DNA of 64,000 nt from Pseudomonas sp. GTDB lineage: Bacteria > Pseudomonadota > Gammaproteobacteria > Pseudomonadales > Pseudomonadaceae. The stretch covers positions 1 to 64,000 of the forward strand of contig NZ_JAUXMX010000032.1 in assembly GCF_030683065.1 (NCBI RefSeq), read 5' to 3'. Of this stretch, positions 8,024-17,264 are shown piece by piece; the stretch's first letter is position 1, and each line of letters opens with the position of its first letter. The notes under the pieces are model-generated. The model was not told where the DNA came from, made no database searches, and worked only from the letters and a program-made list of their open reading frames with translations. Made by a program: the position numbers and the translations under genes.

Positions 8024-9100
8024 ATGAACCACTATGACCTGCTATTGATCGGTGCCGGCCACGCCCACCTCGGCGTATTGCGCCGTTGGGCGCGGATCGA
8101 ACGACCGCCTGGGCGCATTGCCTTGCTGAGTGCCGGGTACGAGGCGTGGTACTCCGGGATGTTGCCGGGCTTGCTGGCCGGGCGCTACGTCGCAGCCGAT
8201 TGCCAGGTCGAGTTGGCGCCGCTGTGTCGAGCGGCCAAGGTCGAGCTGATTATCGGTCAGGCTGAGGCGCTGTCAGCCGTACAGCAACAGATGCACCTGA
8301 CCGATGGTCGGGGCCTGAATGCCGACTGGCTGTCGTTGAATGTTGGCGCTCAGGTTTTCCATCCGCCGCAAGTGGGCGCCGGCATGCAGGTGTTGGCGGT
8401 AAAACCCTTCGCGGAATTTCTTGCCGGCTGGCAGAACTGGCAGGCCGATCCGCAGCCCATGGCGATCCTTGGCGGTGGTGCGGCCGGGGTCGAGCTGGCC
8501 CTCGCGCTGGCCGACCAAGTGCCGGCGCTGGCGCTGTTTTGCCGTGGTCACTTGTTGGCCGGTCATTCGGCTGGCCTGCGCATGCGCGCCCTCGGCCATT
8601 TACGTCAGCGCGGCGTGCGGGTGCGTGAAGATTGCCCAATCAGTCGCATCGACGGCGACTGCCTGATCAGTGGCGAGGCGCCGGTCTGGCGCGGCCAGCG
8701 CCTGCTCCTGGCCAGTGGTGCGCAGGCACTGCCCTGGCTGGCGCAGAGCGGTTTGGGCGACGATCAAGCCGGCTTTGTGCAGATTGCAACAACCCTGCAA
8801 AGTCTCTCCCATCCGCATATTTTCGCCGTCGGTGATTGCGCCAGTCTGCCGGGAGTGCGCAAAAGCGGGGTCTATTCGGTGCGTCAGGCACCGGTGCTGG
8901 CGGCCAACCTCAACGCTGCGCTGCGCGGTCTGCCGCTGCGCGACTATCGCCCTCAGCGGCAAAGCCTGGCACTGCTCGCCACCGGCGATGGTGGCGCCTT
9001 GCTCAGCTGGCGCGACTACAGCGCGGGTGGCCGCCTGTTTGGCCGCTGGAAGGATTACCTCGACCGTGGGTTTATCCAGCGCCATCGCCTTTGCGGCTAG
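8024..9100 (+). CDS. FAD-dependent oxidoreductase, SelD-N-terminal-like (NDH-2 fold)
   Basis: A 358-residue flavoprotein. The N-terminal Rossmann motif is LLIGAGHAHLGVLRRW, followed by a Y-S-G-M-L-P-G block (WYSGMLPGLLAGRY), which is typical of the flavoprotein family found fused to the N-terminus of some selenophosphate synthetases (TIGR03169-type). A second nucleotide motif is ILGGGAAGVELALAL, and HIFAVGDCASL marks the C-terminal FAD contact. It ends with a segment rich in Arg, Tyr and Trp (LSWRDYSAGGRLFGRWKDYLDRGFI). No SelD domain is attached and none lies nearby. The overall fold resembles type-II NADH dehydrogenase, so a role as NADH:quinone or thiol reductase is possible. It follows DUF3047 on the same strand and probably belongs to the same cluster. 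Confidence 0.8.
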   Translation: MNHYDLLLIGAGHAHLGVLRRWARIERPPGRIALLSAGYEAWYSGMLPGLLAGRYVAADCQVELAPLCRAAKVELIIGQAEALSAVQQQMHLTDGRGLNADWLSLNVGAQVFHPPQVGAGMQVLAVKPFAEFLAGWQNWQADPQPMAILGGGAAGVELALALADQVPALALFCRGHLLAGHSAGLRMRALGHLRQRGVRVREDCPISRIDGDCLISGEAPVWRGQRLLLASGAQALPWLAQSGLGDDQAGFVQIATTLQSLSHPHIFAVGDCASLPGVRKSGVYSVRQAPVLAANLNAALRGLPLRDYRPQRQSLALLATGDGGALLSWRDYSAGGRLFGRWKDYLDRGFIQRHRLCG

Positions 9101-9341
9101 CCATGTGCTACCAAAGTGCCATGGTTTCTCGCTGCGTTGAGTGATCGAATCAAGCATCGTTGCGCCAGCGGCTATCGGGGCTGACTACAGATCGCCCCGC
9201 GTCAGCCGACTCAGTGAGTAGGCGAGCGATTCGCCTGCATTGCGCGCCCGGTTCAGATGCTTGAGCGACAGGTGTGCGAACTGCGTGAGTAAGGATGCAG
9301 TTGGCCCTGGTTTCGCCAGAATAAAAACTATGAGGTCCGTC

Positions 9342-10913
9342 ATGCGCTCTGCCGTTACCCGCTCCCCCACCGCCTGCATCATGCACGTGCTCGGGCTAGT
9401 CGCCTTGATCGTGGTCTCTCAGCAAGTCCCGCTGCCTGGTTATCTGAGCATTGGGTTGTTGCTAGTGCTAGCCCTATGGCCCTGGTTTGGTCCTTGGCGG
9501 CGCGGTGAGGATACTGCTGCGCACCACAGTGCAGCGGCTGCAGACTTCGCCGAACTTAGCCAAAACCTCTCCCAGCACACCTGCCATAACGCGTTGTCCG
9601 CCGCCCAAGTGGCGCATACGGTGCAGCAGCTGGCCGATAAACTGAAATCGCAGCTGCTCGCGGTCGAGCAAATCAGTCAGGGCGCTGACGCCATCACCCA
9701 TACCGAACAGGACAGTGCCCGACGTGCCGAGCAGGCCCTGAATGCCGCGCAGACCGTGCGCCAAAGCAGTGCCGACGGCCAGCAGGCGCTGCTTCAGGCG
9801 ATTACTCGGATGCAGCACCTGAGCGCGCAGACAGCGGCCAGCCGCGAGCTGATCGGCGGCCTGAGCAGCCGCACCGAACAGATCGAGCAGGTCACTCTGG
9901 TGATCCAGTCGATTGCCAGCCAGACCAACCTGCTGGCGCTCAATGCCGCCATCGAAGCGGCGCGGGCCGGCGAGCAGGGCCGTGGTTTTGCGGTGGTCGC
10001 AGACGAAGTGCGCAACCTCGCCGCCCGCACTGCCACGGCCACTGAAGAAGTCGGCCAGATGGTCAGCGATATCCGCCAGCAGAGCTCGGCGGTGGTGGCG
10101 CATATCCAGGAGCAAGCCAGCGAACTGGACCAGGCTGCCCGGCAGATCGAGGAGACGGGCGGGCAGTTGCAGGGCATCGCCGAGCTGGCCGTGGACGTTG
10201 AGAGTCAGGTCGCGCAGATCAGCGCTGGCGCTGCGAGTAACCATGAGCGTCTGGCCAGCCTGTTTGTCGCCGTCGAGCAATTGCGCGGCGACGTGCATGC
10301 CAGTGAGGCGCAGACCCGCCAACTGGGTGGCGCCGCCGAACAATTGGTCGGCCAGGCGGAGACCGTCAGCGAACAGCTCGCCGCCGTGGGCCTGGACGAC
10401 TACCACCAGCGTATCTATGACCTCGCCCGTGAAGGGGCCGCGAGCATCGCCGCCCAGTTCGAGGCCGATATCCAGGCTGGCCGGGTCAGTCTCGACGACC
10501 TGTTCGACCGTCACTATCAGCCGATTCCCGGTAGTTTTCCGGCCAAGTACCAGACCCGTTTCGACCGTTATGCCGATCAGGTCCTGCCGACGTTGCAGGA
10601 GCCGCTGCTGGCGCGCCACGAAGGGCTGGTGTTCGCCATCGCCAGCACCCCGGAAGGCTACGTACCCACCCACAACAGTGCCTTCAATCATCCGGCCAGC
10701 GGCGACCGCGTGCGGGACACGGCGAAGAGCCGCAGCAAGCGCCTGTTCAACGACCGCACCGGCAGCCGCTGTGGCAGTCATCAACAGCGCCTGCTGTTGC
10801 AAACCTACATGCGCGATACCGGCGAACTGATGCACGACTTGTCCGTGCCGATTCAGGTGCAGGGCCGGCACTGGGGCGGTTTGCGCCTGGGCTACAAGCC
10901 TGAGAAGGTGTAA
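9342..10913 (+). CDS. Methyl-accepting chemotaxis protein with C-terminal sensory domain
   Basis: A 523-residue chemoreceptor. ATG at 9342 is preferred because GAGG sits six bases upstream; an in-frame ATG at 9330 adds only four residues. Two hydrophobic stretches within residues 15-55 anchor it with almost no periplasmic loop ([31 protein letters not shown]). The signalling domain has the canonical tip [20 protein letters not shown] at about 191-210, followed by [19 protein letters not shown]. From about residue 362 there is an extra C-terminal domain ([59 protein letters not shown]) that resembles a Cache-like ligand fold. Sensor placement after the signalling hairpin is unusual. The ligand is unknown. 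The gene stands alone, about 240 bases from the flavoprotein. Confidence 0.88.
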   Translation: MRSAVTRSPTACIMHVLGLVALIVVSQQVPLPGYLSIGLLLVLALWPWFGPWRRGEDTAAHHSAAAADFAELSQNLSQHTCHNALSAAQVAHTVQQLADKLKSQLLAVEQISQGADAITHTEQDSARRAEQALNAAQTVRQSSADGQQALLQAITRMQHLSAQTAASRELIGGLSSRTEQIEQVTLVIQSIASQTNLLALNAAIEAARAGEQGRGFAVVADEVRNLAARTATATEEVGQMVSDIRQQSSAVVAHIQEQASELDQAARQIEETGGQLQGIAELAVDVESQVAQISAGAASNHERLASLFVAVEQLRGDVHASEAQTRQLGGAAEQLVGQAETVSEQLAAVGLDDYHQRIYDLAREGAASIAAQFEADIQAGRVSLDDLFDRHYQPIPGSFPAKYQTRFDRYADQVLPTLQEPLLARHEGLVFAIASTPEGYVPTHNSAFNHPASGDRVRDTAKSRSKRLFNDRTGSRCGSHQQRLLLQTYMRDTGELMHDLSVPIQVQGRHWGGLRLGYKPEKV

Positions 10914-11485
10914 AAAAACGCTCGCCTACTGCGGCTGCTCCCAAACGCTTTCCCGCGCACGTGTAGCAGGCTGACCCGGCGCGAAGCTGTTGATCGTTGG
11001 GCGGACGTTGTCCGCTTAGCTCCCACAGGTGCCAGCAGACCAGCAAGCGCGGTTACCTCCAGTTTGCTGCACGACAGTGCTTCGTCGAAGACGGCGAACG
11101 AGCGCCTGCACGATCGGCGACCTGGCTCGCGCTTGGCGGTCGAATGTTTAGCATCATCACAACTGAGCGTGTGAAAAGTCAGGTTTAACCCTCGCTCGCC
11201 AGCATGCGAGTCTCAGCCAATGAATTCGCCCGTGAGTTGTCTGGTTCGCCCTCTGTTCTTCCCGTCGCGACGGGAGTGCATGTTTTTTGGTGCCGATAGG
11301 CTCAACCCGCTACTGCCTGAAATTCTCGCGTTCTGGGCGTTATGGCATTGCCGTCATGCCCGCCCACCGGATAGCGCTTTCGTTCTAATCTGAATAAGTC
11401 GGCTGCGCTTGTGTGCAGCCCTTCCGATGATTGTGTCCTGCCGCCACCGGCCGGACGTGCGCCGCTTGGCGCTAACGAGAGCCTC
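10914..11485. other. 572-base intergenic stretch, no convincing gene
   Basis: Only short frames without family resemblance or good ribosome-binding sites. It starts with AAAAAACGC and REP-like degenerate sequence near 10917-10975. It must contain the promoter of the polyamine gene at 11486, but I cannot point to a specific box. Confidence 0.4.
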
Positions 11486-12850
11486 ATGCCATTCGCCTCC
11501 GAGCAAGATGCCCAGGACTTCCTGGTGCAAAACCCCGATATCGAACTCTTCGAGCTGTTTATCCTCGACGCCAACGGCGTGCCGCGCGGCAAGCTGCTGC
11601 ACCGCGATGAGCTGCTCGCGGTGTATGCCAGCGGCCGACCACTGCCGAGCACTATCCTTGGCCTGAGCATCAACGGCGATGACGTCGAAGACACCGGGCT
11701 GGTCTGGGAGGTCGGTGACATCGATTGCCGCGCCTATCCCTTGGCGGGCAGCCTGACCCGCATGCCCTGGCGGCAGATACCTACTGCCGCCGTGCAGGTC
11801 AGCATGCACCCCAGCGAGGGCATGCCAGCCACCGTTGCCGACCCGCGGCATGTGCTGGTGCAGGTGATAGACACGCTCAAGGCCGAGGGTTATCACCCGG
11901 TGATGGCCTGTGAGCTGGAGTTCTACCTGCTCGACCAGCAGCGCGACAGCCAGGGTCGCCCGCAGCCGGCACTCGACCGTGACGGTGGCCGTCCGCGCAG
12001 CACCCAGGTCTATGGCCTGCGCGAGCTGGAGCAGATCGAGCCGTTCCTCGCCGATCTCTACGCGGCCTGCAAGCTGCAAGGCATCCCGGCGCGCACGGCG
12101 ATTTCCGAATACGCCCCGGGCCAGGTGGAAATCACCCTGGAGCATGGCGATGCGCTGCTGGCCATGGATCAGGCGGTACGCTACAAACGCCTGGTCAAGG
12201 GCGTGGCGCACAAGCACGGGATGCAGGCCTGCTTCATGGCCAAGCCATTCGATCACCTGGCCGGAACCGGCATGCACATGCACGTCAGCCTGGCCGATGC
12301 GCAGGGTCGCAACCTGTTCGCCAGTGAGGCACCTGCTGGCACGCCGCTGCTGGGCCAAGCTGTCGCGGGCATGCTGGCGGGCCTGCTCGACTGCTTGTTG
12401 CTGTTCTGCCCCAACGCCAACTCCTACCGGCGCTTCCAGGCCAACAGCTACGCACCGCTGGCACCGACCTGGGGCGTGGATAACCGCACCGTGAGCCTGC
12501 GCGTGCCGGGCGGGCCGGCCAACACCCGGCATATCGAGCACCGCATCTGCGGCGCCGATGCCAACCCTTATCTGGCGGCTGCGGCGATCCTCGCCGGTAT
12601 CCACCGCGGGATCCGCGAGCAGCTCGATCCGGGCGCACCGATCGAGGGCAACGGCTATGCCCAGGCCAAGGAGCTGCTGCCCACCGACTGGCTGATCTCG
12701 ATCCAGGCGCTGGAGCGTTCCAGCTGGGCCCGCGAGGCCCTGGGGCAGGAGTTTCTCAAGGTCTACCTGGCGATCAAGCGCACCGAGTACCGCCAGTTCA
12801 TGGCCGAAGTCGGCGAGCAGGATTGGCGCTGGTACCTGAGCCAGGCCTGA
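11486..12850 (+). CDS. pauA: Gamma-glutamylpolyamine synthetase (glutamine synthetase family)
   Basis: A 454-residue member of the type-III glutamine synthetase-like family. ATG at 11486 gives the usual length; an in-frame ATG at 11411 would add 25 residues without homology. N-terminal beta-grasp: LFILDANGVPRGKLLHRDEL. Catalytic glutamates lie in MACELEFYLLD and EYAPGQVEITLEH. The ATP and metal loop is AGTGMHMHVSLAD, and the signature NSYRRFQANSYAPLAPTWG is followed by RTVSLRVPGGP and EHRICGADANPYL. This family ligates glutamate to putrescine or other polyamines using ATP, the first step of the gamma-glutamyl pathway to GABA. The next gene is the matching oxidase and gabT lies upstream, which supports polyamine use over glutamine synthesis. 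The exact polyamine cannot be told because Pseudomonas has several paralogues. Confidence 0.87.
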   Translation: MPFASEQDAQDFLVQNPDIELFELFILDANGVPRGKLLHRDELLAVYASGRPLPSTILGLSINGDDVEDTGLVWEVGDIDCRAYPLAGSLTRMPWRQIPTAAVQVSMHPSEGMPATVADPRHVLVQVIDTLKAEGYHPVMACELEFYLLDQQRDSQGRPQPALDRDGGRPRSTQVYGLRELEQIEPFLADLYAACKLQGIPARTAISEYAPGQVEITLEHGDALLAMDQAVRYKRLVKGVAHKHGMQACFMAKPFDHLAGTGMHMHVSLADAQGRNLFASEAPAGTPLLGQAVAGMLAGLLDCLLLFCPNANSYRRFQANSYAPLAPTWGVDNRTVSLRVPGGPANTRHIEHRICGADANPYLAAAAILAGIHRGIREQLDPGAPIEGNGYAQAKELLPTDWLISIQALERSSWAREALGQEFLKVYLAIKRTEYRQFMAEVGEQDWRWYLSQA

Positions 12851-12869
12851 GTCGACCCCATTATGAAGC

Positions 12870-12932
12870 TTCGCGGCTAAAGCCCCTCCCACGGATCCCC
12901 GCGATCCTTGTAGGAGGGGCTTTAGCCGCGAA
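12870..12932. repeat. Perfect 20-bp inverted repeat between pauA and pauB
   Basis: Arms TTCGCGGCTAAAGCCCCTCC (12870-12889) and its exact reverse complement (12913-12932) are separated by 23 bases. This is a REP/BIME-type palindrome as found between Pseudomonas genes. Because it lies inside the presumed pauA-pauB operon, it may weaken or stabilise the transcript. Confidence 0.85.
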
Positions 12933-12986
12933 CGCGCCGATCAACAGCCGCCGCCAAGGCCGCGGCTCATAACAACGGATTTCCCC

Positions 12987-14300
12987 ATGACCGCCGCTAT
13001 CAATGCCGTCATCCCGGCAGCCGAGCGCTGCCCGTCGTACTACAGCGCCACCCTCAACCAGGAAACCGACTACCCGACCCTCAGGGGCGAGTTGAATGTC
13101 GATGTGGTGATTATCGGTGGCGGTTTCACCGGGGTCGCCAGCGCCGTCGAACTGGCCGAGCGCGGCCTCAAGGTGGCCATCGTCGAAGCCAACAAGATCG
13201 GCTGGGGCGCCACCGGGCGCAATGGCGGCCAGGTCACCGGCAGTCTGTCGGGCGATGCGGCGATGACCAAACAGATGCGCAACACCCTCGGTGAGGAGGT
13301 GGATGACTTTATCTGGCACCTGCGCTGGCGCGGCCACGAAATCATCAAGAGCCGCGTAGAAAAATACGCTATCCAGTGCGACCTCAAGCACGGTCATCTG
13401 CACGCAGCGATGAAGCCGGTGCATATGCACGAGCTGGAGGCCGCTCACGTTGAGGCCGTGCGCCATGGTATGGCCAGCGACGTGACCCTGCTCGACCGCG
13501 CCGGGGTGCAGAGCCATCTGGCCAGCGACCTCTACTGCGGCGCGCTGAAGAACAGCCGCAACATGCACCTGCATCCGCTCAACCTGTGTATCGGCGAAGC
13601 CAGAGCAGCCGAAAGCCTGGGTGCACTGATCTTCGAACATTCGCAGGTTTTGGAGATCATCCACGGCGCCACCCCGGCGGTGGTCACCGCCGAAGGTCGG
13701 ATCAATGCCAAGCAGGTGCTGCTGGCCGGTGATGTCTACCACAAGCTGGAGGCGAAAAAGCTCAAGGGTCTGATCTTCCCGGCCATGGGCGGCATCGTCA
13801 CCACCGCGCCCCTCGGTGAGCTGGCCAAGGAAATCAACCCGCAGGACCTGGCCGTGTACGACTGCCGTTTCGTCCTTGATTACTACCGCATGACCGCCGA
13901 CGGTCGCCTGCTGTTCGGCGGTGGCTGCAACTACTCGGGGCGCGACTCGCGGGACATTGCTGCGGAGCTGCGCCCGGGCATCGAGCAGACCTTCCCGCAG
14001 CTCAAGGGCGTCGCCATTGATTTTCAGTGGAGCTGCGCCATGGGCATCGTGATCAACCGCATCCCGCAGCTGGGCAAGCTCTCGGACAACGTCTGGTACT
14101 GCCAGGGCTACTCCGGGCACGGCATCGCCACCAGCCACATCATGGGCGAGATCATGGCCAACGCCCTGACCGGTACGCTGCAGCAGTTCGACACCTTCGC
14201 CGCCTGCAAGCAGATCAAGGTGCCGCTCGGCGACCTGTTCGGCAACCCGATGCTGGCCGCCGGCATGTGGTACTACCAGATGCTGGAGAAGCTGCGCTAA
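12987..14300 (+). CDS. pauB: Gamma-glutamylpolyamine oxidase (FAD-dependent)
   Basis: A 437-residue flavoprotein of the DAO/PuuB family. FAD motif VVIIGGGFTGVASAVELAER near residues 35-54 is followed by GWGATGRNGGQVTGSLSGD, the pattern of gamma-glutamylputrescine oxidases. C-terminal blocks are LLFGGGCNYSGRD, FQWSCAMGIVINRIPQLG and YCQGYSGHGIATSHIMGE. It oxidises gamma-glutamyl-polyamine to the aldehyde with release of ammonia and hydrogen peroxide. It follows the gamma-glutamylpolyamine synthetase by 136 bases on the same strand, with a perfect inverted repeat between. With gabT upstream the set can carry putrescine to succinate semialdehyde, but a gamma-glutamyl aldehyde dehydrogenase and a gamma-glutamyl-GABA hydrolase would have to be elsewhere. 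Length and motif order are normal for the family. Confidence 0.9.
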   Translation: MTAAINAVIPAAERCPSYYSATLNQETDYPTLRGELNVDVVIIGGGFTGVASAVELAERGLKVAIVEANKIGWGATGRNGGQVTGSLSGDAAMTKQMRNTLGEEVDDFIWHLRWRGHEIIKSRVEKYAIQCDLKHGHLHAAMKPVHMHELEAAHVEAVRHGMASDVTLLDRAGVQSHLASDLYCGALKNSRNMHLHPLNLCIGEARAAESLGALIFEHSQVLEIIHGATPAVVTAEGRINAKQVLLAGDVYHKLEAKKLKGLIFPAMGGIVTTAPLGELAKEINPQDLAVYDCRFVLDYYRMTADGRLLFGGGCNYSGRDSRDIAAELRPGIEQTFPQLKGVAIDFQWSCAMGIVINRIPQLGKLSDNVWYCQGYSGHGIATSHIMGEIMANALTGTLQQFDTFAACKQIKVPLGDLFGNPMLAAGMWYYQMLEKLR

Positions 14301-14319
14301 GCCATTCGCCATAACAGAT

Positions 14320-14378
14320 CGCGGGCATGGCCCGCTCCTACAGGGTTACGCCTATTGTAGGAGCGGGCCATGCCCGCG
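14320..14378. repeat. Perfect 23-bp inverted repeat, GCGGGCATGGCCCGC family
   Basis: Left arm 14320-14342 and right arm 14356-14378 are exact reverse complements; the core is GCGGGCATGGCCCGCTCCTA. It sits between convergent pauB (+) and the PhoD-like gene (-). A degenerate single copy recurs near 63618. No T-run follows, so it is a REP element more than a classical terminator. Confidence 0.85.
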
Positions 14379-14416
14379 AGCCTTTAGCGTCTTCCTGCGG
14401 GGCTGAGTGAGGTTTG

Positions 14417-16375
14417 CTAGGTCGGTGCCTTGTCGCGATTATCAACGAAGGCCACCGCTGGCGAGCCGTCGGCATTCAGCTGATAAATCGCACAAGGCTG
14501 GCCGTTGTCGTTGAAGAACACCTGGCCCAGCCCTGCACCGTTCCACAGGCGCTCGCCAGCCTTGCTGCGTGACGGGATACGCGGCTCAACCTGCATGCGC
14601 CGCCGCTTGGTCAGCCAGTTGAGCGGCGACCAGGGGGCGTAGAGCCAGCGATTGAGACGGTCGAACCAGTCGAGCAAGCGCGGCGGAAATTCGTTCTTCA
14701 AGCCGCTGCTGGTGATCTGCCAGATGTGCGGTCCGCGCTTGCGCTGGCGAATCAGCACCTCGTAGACGAACGAGTAGTGCACATCCCCGGAGAGAATCAC
14801 GTAGTTGCCCGGGGTACGCGAGTGACGAAAGATGTTGAGGATCACCTGGGCCGCGCCGCGATGGGCCATCCAGTTTTCTGCATCGACCATCAAGGGGTGC
14901 CCGGCCCAACTGAACAGCTTCTGCACGCCCTCGATCAGCTTGACCCCGAAGATCGGTGCCGGGGAGACGATGATCGCCGAAGGATGGTCGAGCAGCGCCT
15001 GCTGCAGCTCGCACAGCGCCTCCCAGTCCATCAGCCCTGATGGCCGCTTGAGGTTGTGCTCACTGCGCCAGCGCCGGGTGCGGGTGTCGAGCACCACCAG
15101 TGCAGGGGTGGTGGGCAGCACATAATGCCAGTGGTGAAAATGCAGCAGTTGCTCGATCAGGCCATCCTGGGCAGCACTGTCCAGGTGATTGTGACAGTCG
15201 CGGCCGCTGCTCATCGCCTGGATCTGTTGCAGGTGTTCGGTGAACACGTCTGGATTATTGCCCCAGCCCTGGCACAGCAGGTAGGCGATCAGTGCATTGC
15301 CGATGATGCGCTTGGAAAACGGGTGACCGTAGGCGGTTTGTTCCCATAGCGCGGAGAGGTTCCAGTCATCGGTGACATCGTGGTCATCGAAGATCATCAG
15401 GGTCGGTAAGTGGGCCAGGGCGCGAGCTACACCGCCAAGCCCGGCGCGGAAGGTGTCGATGGGTACGCGTTCCCGCGCGTAGCGTGCGGCCTGTTCTGCA
15501 CCGAGCGTAGGCATTTCAGTGGCGAGCAGGGTCCAGGGCGTTGGCGACCAGACCAGCAGATACATCGCCAGCACCTCGGCCAGGGTGACCAGGTGATTGT
15601 CGGCGCTGCTACTGGTGAAAATGGGCTTTGCCACGCCGCCGAAGAATTTCTCGCGCAGGGTTTCGTTGCTCGCCAGCGCCGGTAGCAGGTCGGCGCGCTG
15701 GTAGTAGTTGGCCGGGTGCTTATAGAGCGCGTCGCTGTCGGCGACCAGCGCGCCATCGAGGTGCTCGCCAAACAAACCCAGGCGCTCGATCAACTGATGA
15801 ATGGCATGCAGCATCGGCCCGCTGACGTCGTCGGCGTACACCTGATCGCCGCTCATCAGCAGCAAGGCCGGGCGCTGGCTGGGACTATGGGGGGGCGCCA
15901 GTAGTCGGTCGGCGCAGAGTAGGCCGTCTGCCGCCGGGTGGTGTGGCTTGCGGCAGGAGCCATGCAACAACTGGTCGATGCGTGAGCGCAGGACGAAGTT
16001 CGGACGTTGGGCGTTGCCATACAGCAGGTGCGCTGCCCACTGTGCGATGCCTTGTGGCGGCTGGCCGCCAGTTGCGACCAACAGGTCGTAGTCGATCTGC
16101 ACATCGCAGGGGAGCGGGGTTTGCAGTGGCAGGTCGACCAGGTGCAGAAACGCCCGTTCGCCAATCTGGATCACCTGGCAGTATTCGTCCGTCAGCGGGT
16201 AGTCGTAACGTGTCGGCGCGCCCTCTGCAGCAAACACCAGCTGCAGGGTTAGTGGCAGCGGCTGTGAACCGACCAGCCAGAGCAACAGCCGATCAGGCTG
16301 CAAACGGCGCAACAGCGGCCCGGCCAGGACCAGGGGCAGGGTGGCAGTGTCGCTCGAGGTTGAGATGACGGGCAT
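14417..16375 (-). CDS. PhoD-like metallophosphatase family protein
   Basis: A 652-residue protein of the PhoD/alkaline phosphatase D superfamily. Metal-binding motifs are present in order: MSGDQVYADDVSGPM (about residues 178-192), MIFDDHDVTDDWN (about 325-337) and ILSGDVHYSFVYE (about 535-547). The N-terminal 150 residues form an extra beta-rich domain. I see neither a Sec signal peptide nor a twin-arginine motif, unlike classical secreted PhoD, so it is probably cytoplasmic or needs another route. Family members hydrolyse phosphomonoesters or diesters with Fe/Ca or other metals. The C-terminus includes FFNDNGQPCAIYQLNADGSPA. It is transcribed towards pauB; its neighbour upstream, on the same strand, is a Crp/Fnr regulator about 110 bases away. 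Confidence 0.85.
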   Translation of the reverse strand: MPVISTSSDTATLPLVLAGPLLRRLQPDRLLLWLVGSQPLPLTLQLVFAAEGAPTRYDYPLTDEYCQVIQIGERAFLHLVDLPLQTPLPCDVQIDYDLLVATGGQPPQGIAQWAAHLLYGNAQRPNFVLRSRIDQLLHGSCRKPHHPAADGLLCADRLLAPPHSPSQRPALLLMSGDQVYADDVSGPMLHAIHQLIERLGLFGEHLDGALVADSDALYKHPANYYQRADLLPALASNETLREKFFGGVAKPIFTSSSADNHLVTLAEVLAMYLLVWSPTPWTLLATEMPTLGAEQAARYARERVPIDTFRAGLGGVARALAHLPTLMIFDDHDVTDDWNLSALWEQTAYGHPFSKRIIGNALIAYLLCQGWGNNPDVFTEHLQQIQAMSSGRDCHNHLDSAAQDGLIEQLLHFHHWHYVLPTTPALVVLDTRTRRWRSEHNLKRPSGLMDWEALCELQQALLDHPSAIIVSPAPIFGVKLIEGVQKLFSWAGHPLMVDAENWMAHRGAAQVILNIFRHSRTPGNYVILSGDVHYSFVYEVLIRQRKRGPHIWQITSSGLKNEFPPRLLDWFDRLNRWLYAPWSPLNWLTKRRRMQVEPRIPSRSKAGERLWNGAGLGQVFFNDNGQPCAIYQLNADGSPAVAFVDNRDKAPT

Positions 16376-16488
16376 CGGGGTATTGGGCTCTGGCTATCGG
16401 GAAGGATGCGTACTCTGTGTCGAAGAACCGGGCCGTAGGGCACCGCAGCGATTATCGCGTGCACCGGGCGGGTTGAGTAGCGTGCCGT

Positions 16489-17172
16489 TTACATCGCCGC
16501 CTGACGCAGGCGCGGCAGATCGAGGATTTCGATCTCGCCATAGCTCAGGCGCACGATGCCTTGGGTTTGTAGCTCCTTGAGAATCTGGTTGGTGGTTTGC
16601 CGCGAGATCGCCAGCATCAGCGCCAGCTGCTCCTGGGGCAGGTGCAGGACTCGGCGCGGCTCGCCTTCGCCGTAGTTCTCGGCAATCATCAGTAGCCTCC
16701 GCGCCAGGCGTGGGGCGGCGGGGAGCAGGCTGATCTGCTCCAGGGCGATAAACGCCAGGCGCAGCTTGTGGCTCATCAGCAGGGCGAAGTCGCGCCAATA
16801 CTGCGGCTGGCGTTCGAGCAGGGCGAGCAGAGCGGCCTGGGGCACCAGCAGCAAGGTGCAGGCACCTTCGGCGAAGGCGTCGTGGGTGCGCGGCTGGCCG
16901 TCGAACAGGGAAATCTCGCCGAACCAGTAAGGCGGCTCGACCAGGGTCAATAACGCCTCCTTGCCCTGTTGGCTGACCGCGCCGATGCGCACGGCGCCCT
17001 CGACCACCGCATACAGTCCGCTGGGCGGATCGCCACGATGGAACAGGCGCTGGCCGGCGTCCAGATTGTGCACGTGGGCAGTGTTTAGCAGGGCCTCTTG
17101 CAGGTCTGCGGGTAGGGCGCTGAACCAGTGGCCGCTGCGCAGGCAGGCGCGGTAGTCGTGAGGGTCTTTCAT
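16489..17172 (-). CDS. Crp/Fnr-family transcriptional regulator
   Basis: A 227-residue regulator. ATG at 17172 has GGAG six bases upstream; frames open further but without homology. Residues about 15-130 are a cyclic-nucleotide-binding fold (LDAGQRLFHRGDPPSGLYAVVEGAVRI split over two strands, then PPYWFGEISLFDGQPRTHDAFA). Residues about 150-225 are the winged helix: LHLPQEQLALMLAISRQTTN is the helix-turn-helix recognition region, followed by LKELQTQGIVRLSYGEIEILD. There is no N-terminal cysteine cluster, so it is not an iron-sulfur FNR/ANR. The effector is unknown. The gene is divergent from the Mpo1-like gene, with about 90 bases between, so it may control that gene, itself or the PhoD-like gene. 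Confidence 0.9.
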   Translation of the reverse strand: MKDPHDYRACLRSGHWFSALPADLQEALLNTAHVHNLDAGQRLFHRGDPPSGLYAVVEGAVRIGAVSQQGKEALLTLVEPPYWFGEISLFDGQPRTHDAFAEGACTLLLVPQAALLALLERQPQYWRDFALLMSHKLRLAFIALEQISLLPAAPRLARRLLMIAENYGEGEPRRVLHLPQEQLALMLAISRQTTNQILKELQTQGIVRLSYGEIEILDLPRLRQAAM

Positions 17173-17264
17173 GCGCTTCTCCAGCGTTTGTCGGCTAGCT
17201 GACAGTGTGGCCCGATGGGGTTGAGCCACCATGCACAGGTCTGTCATGCATGAGCACAATCATA

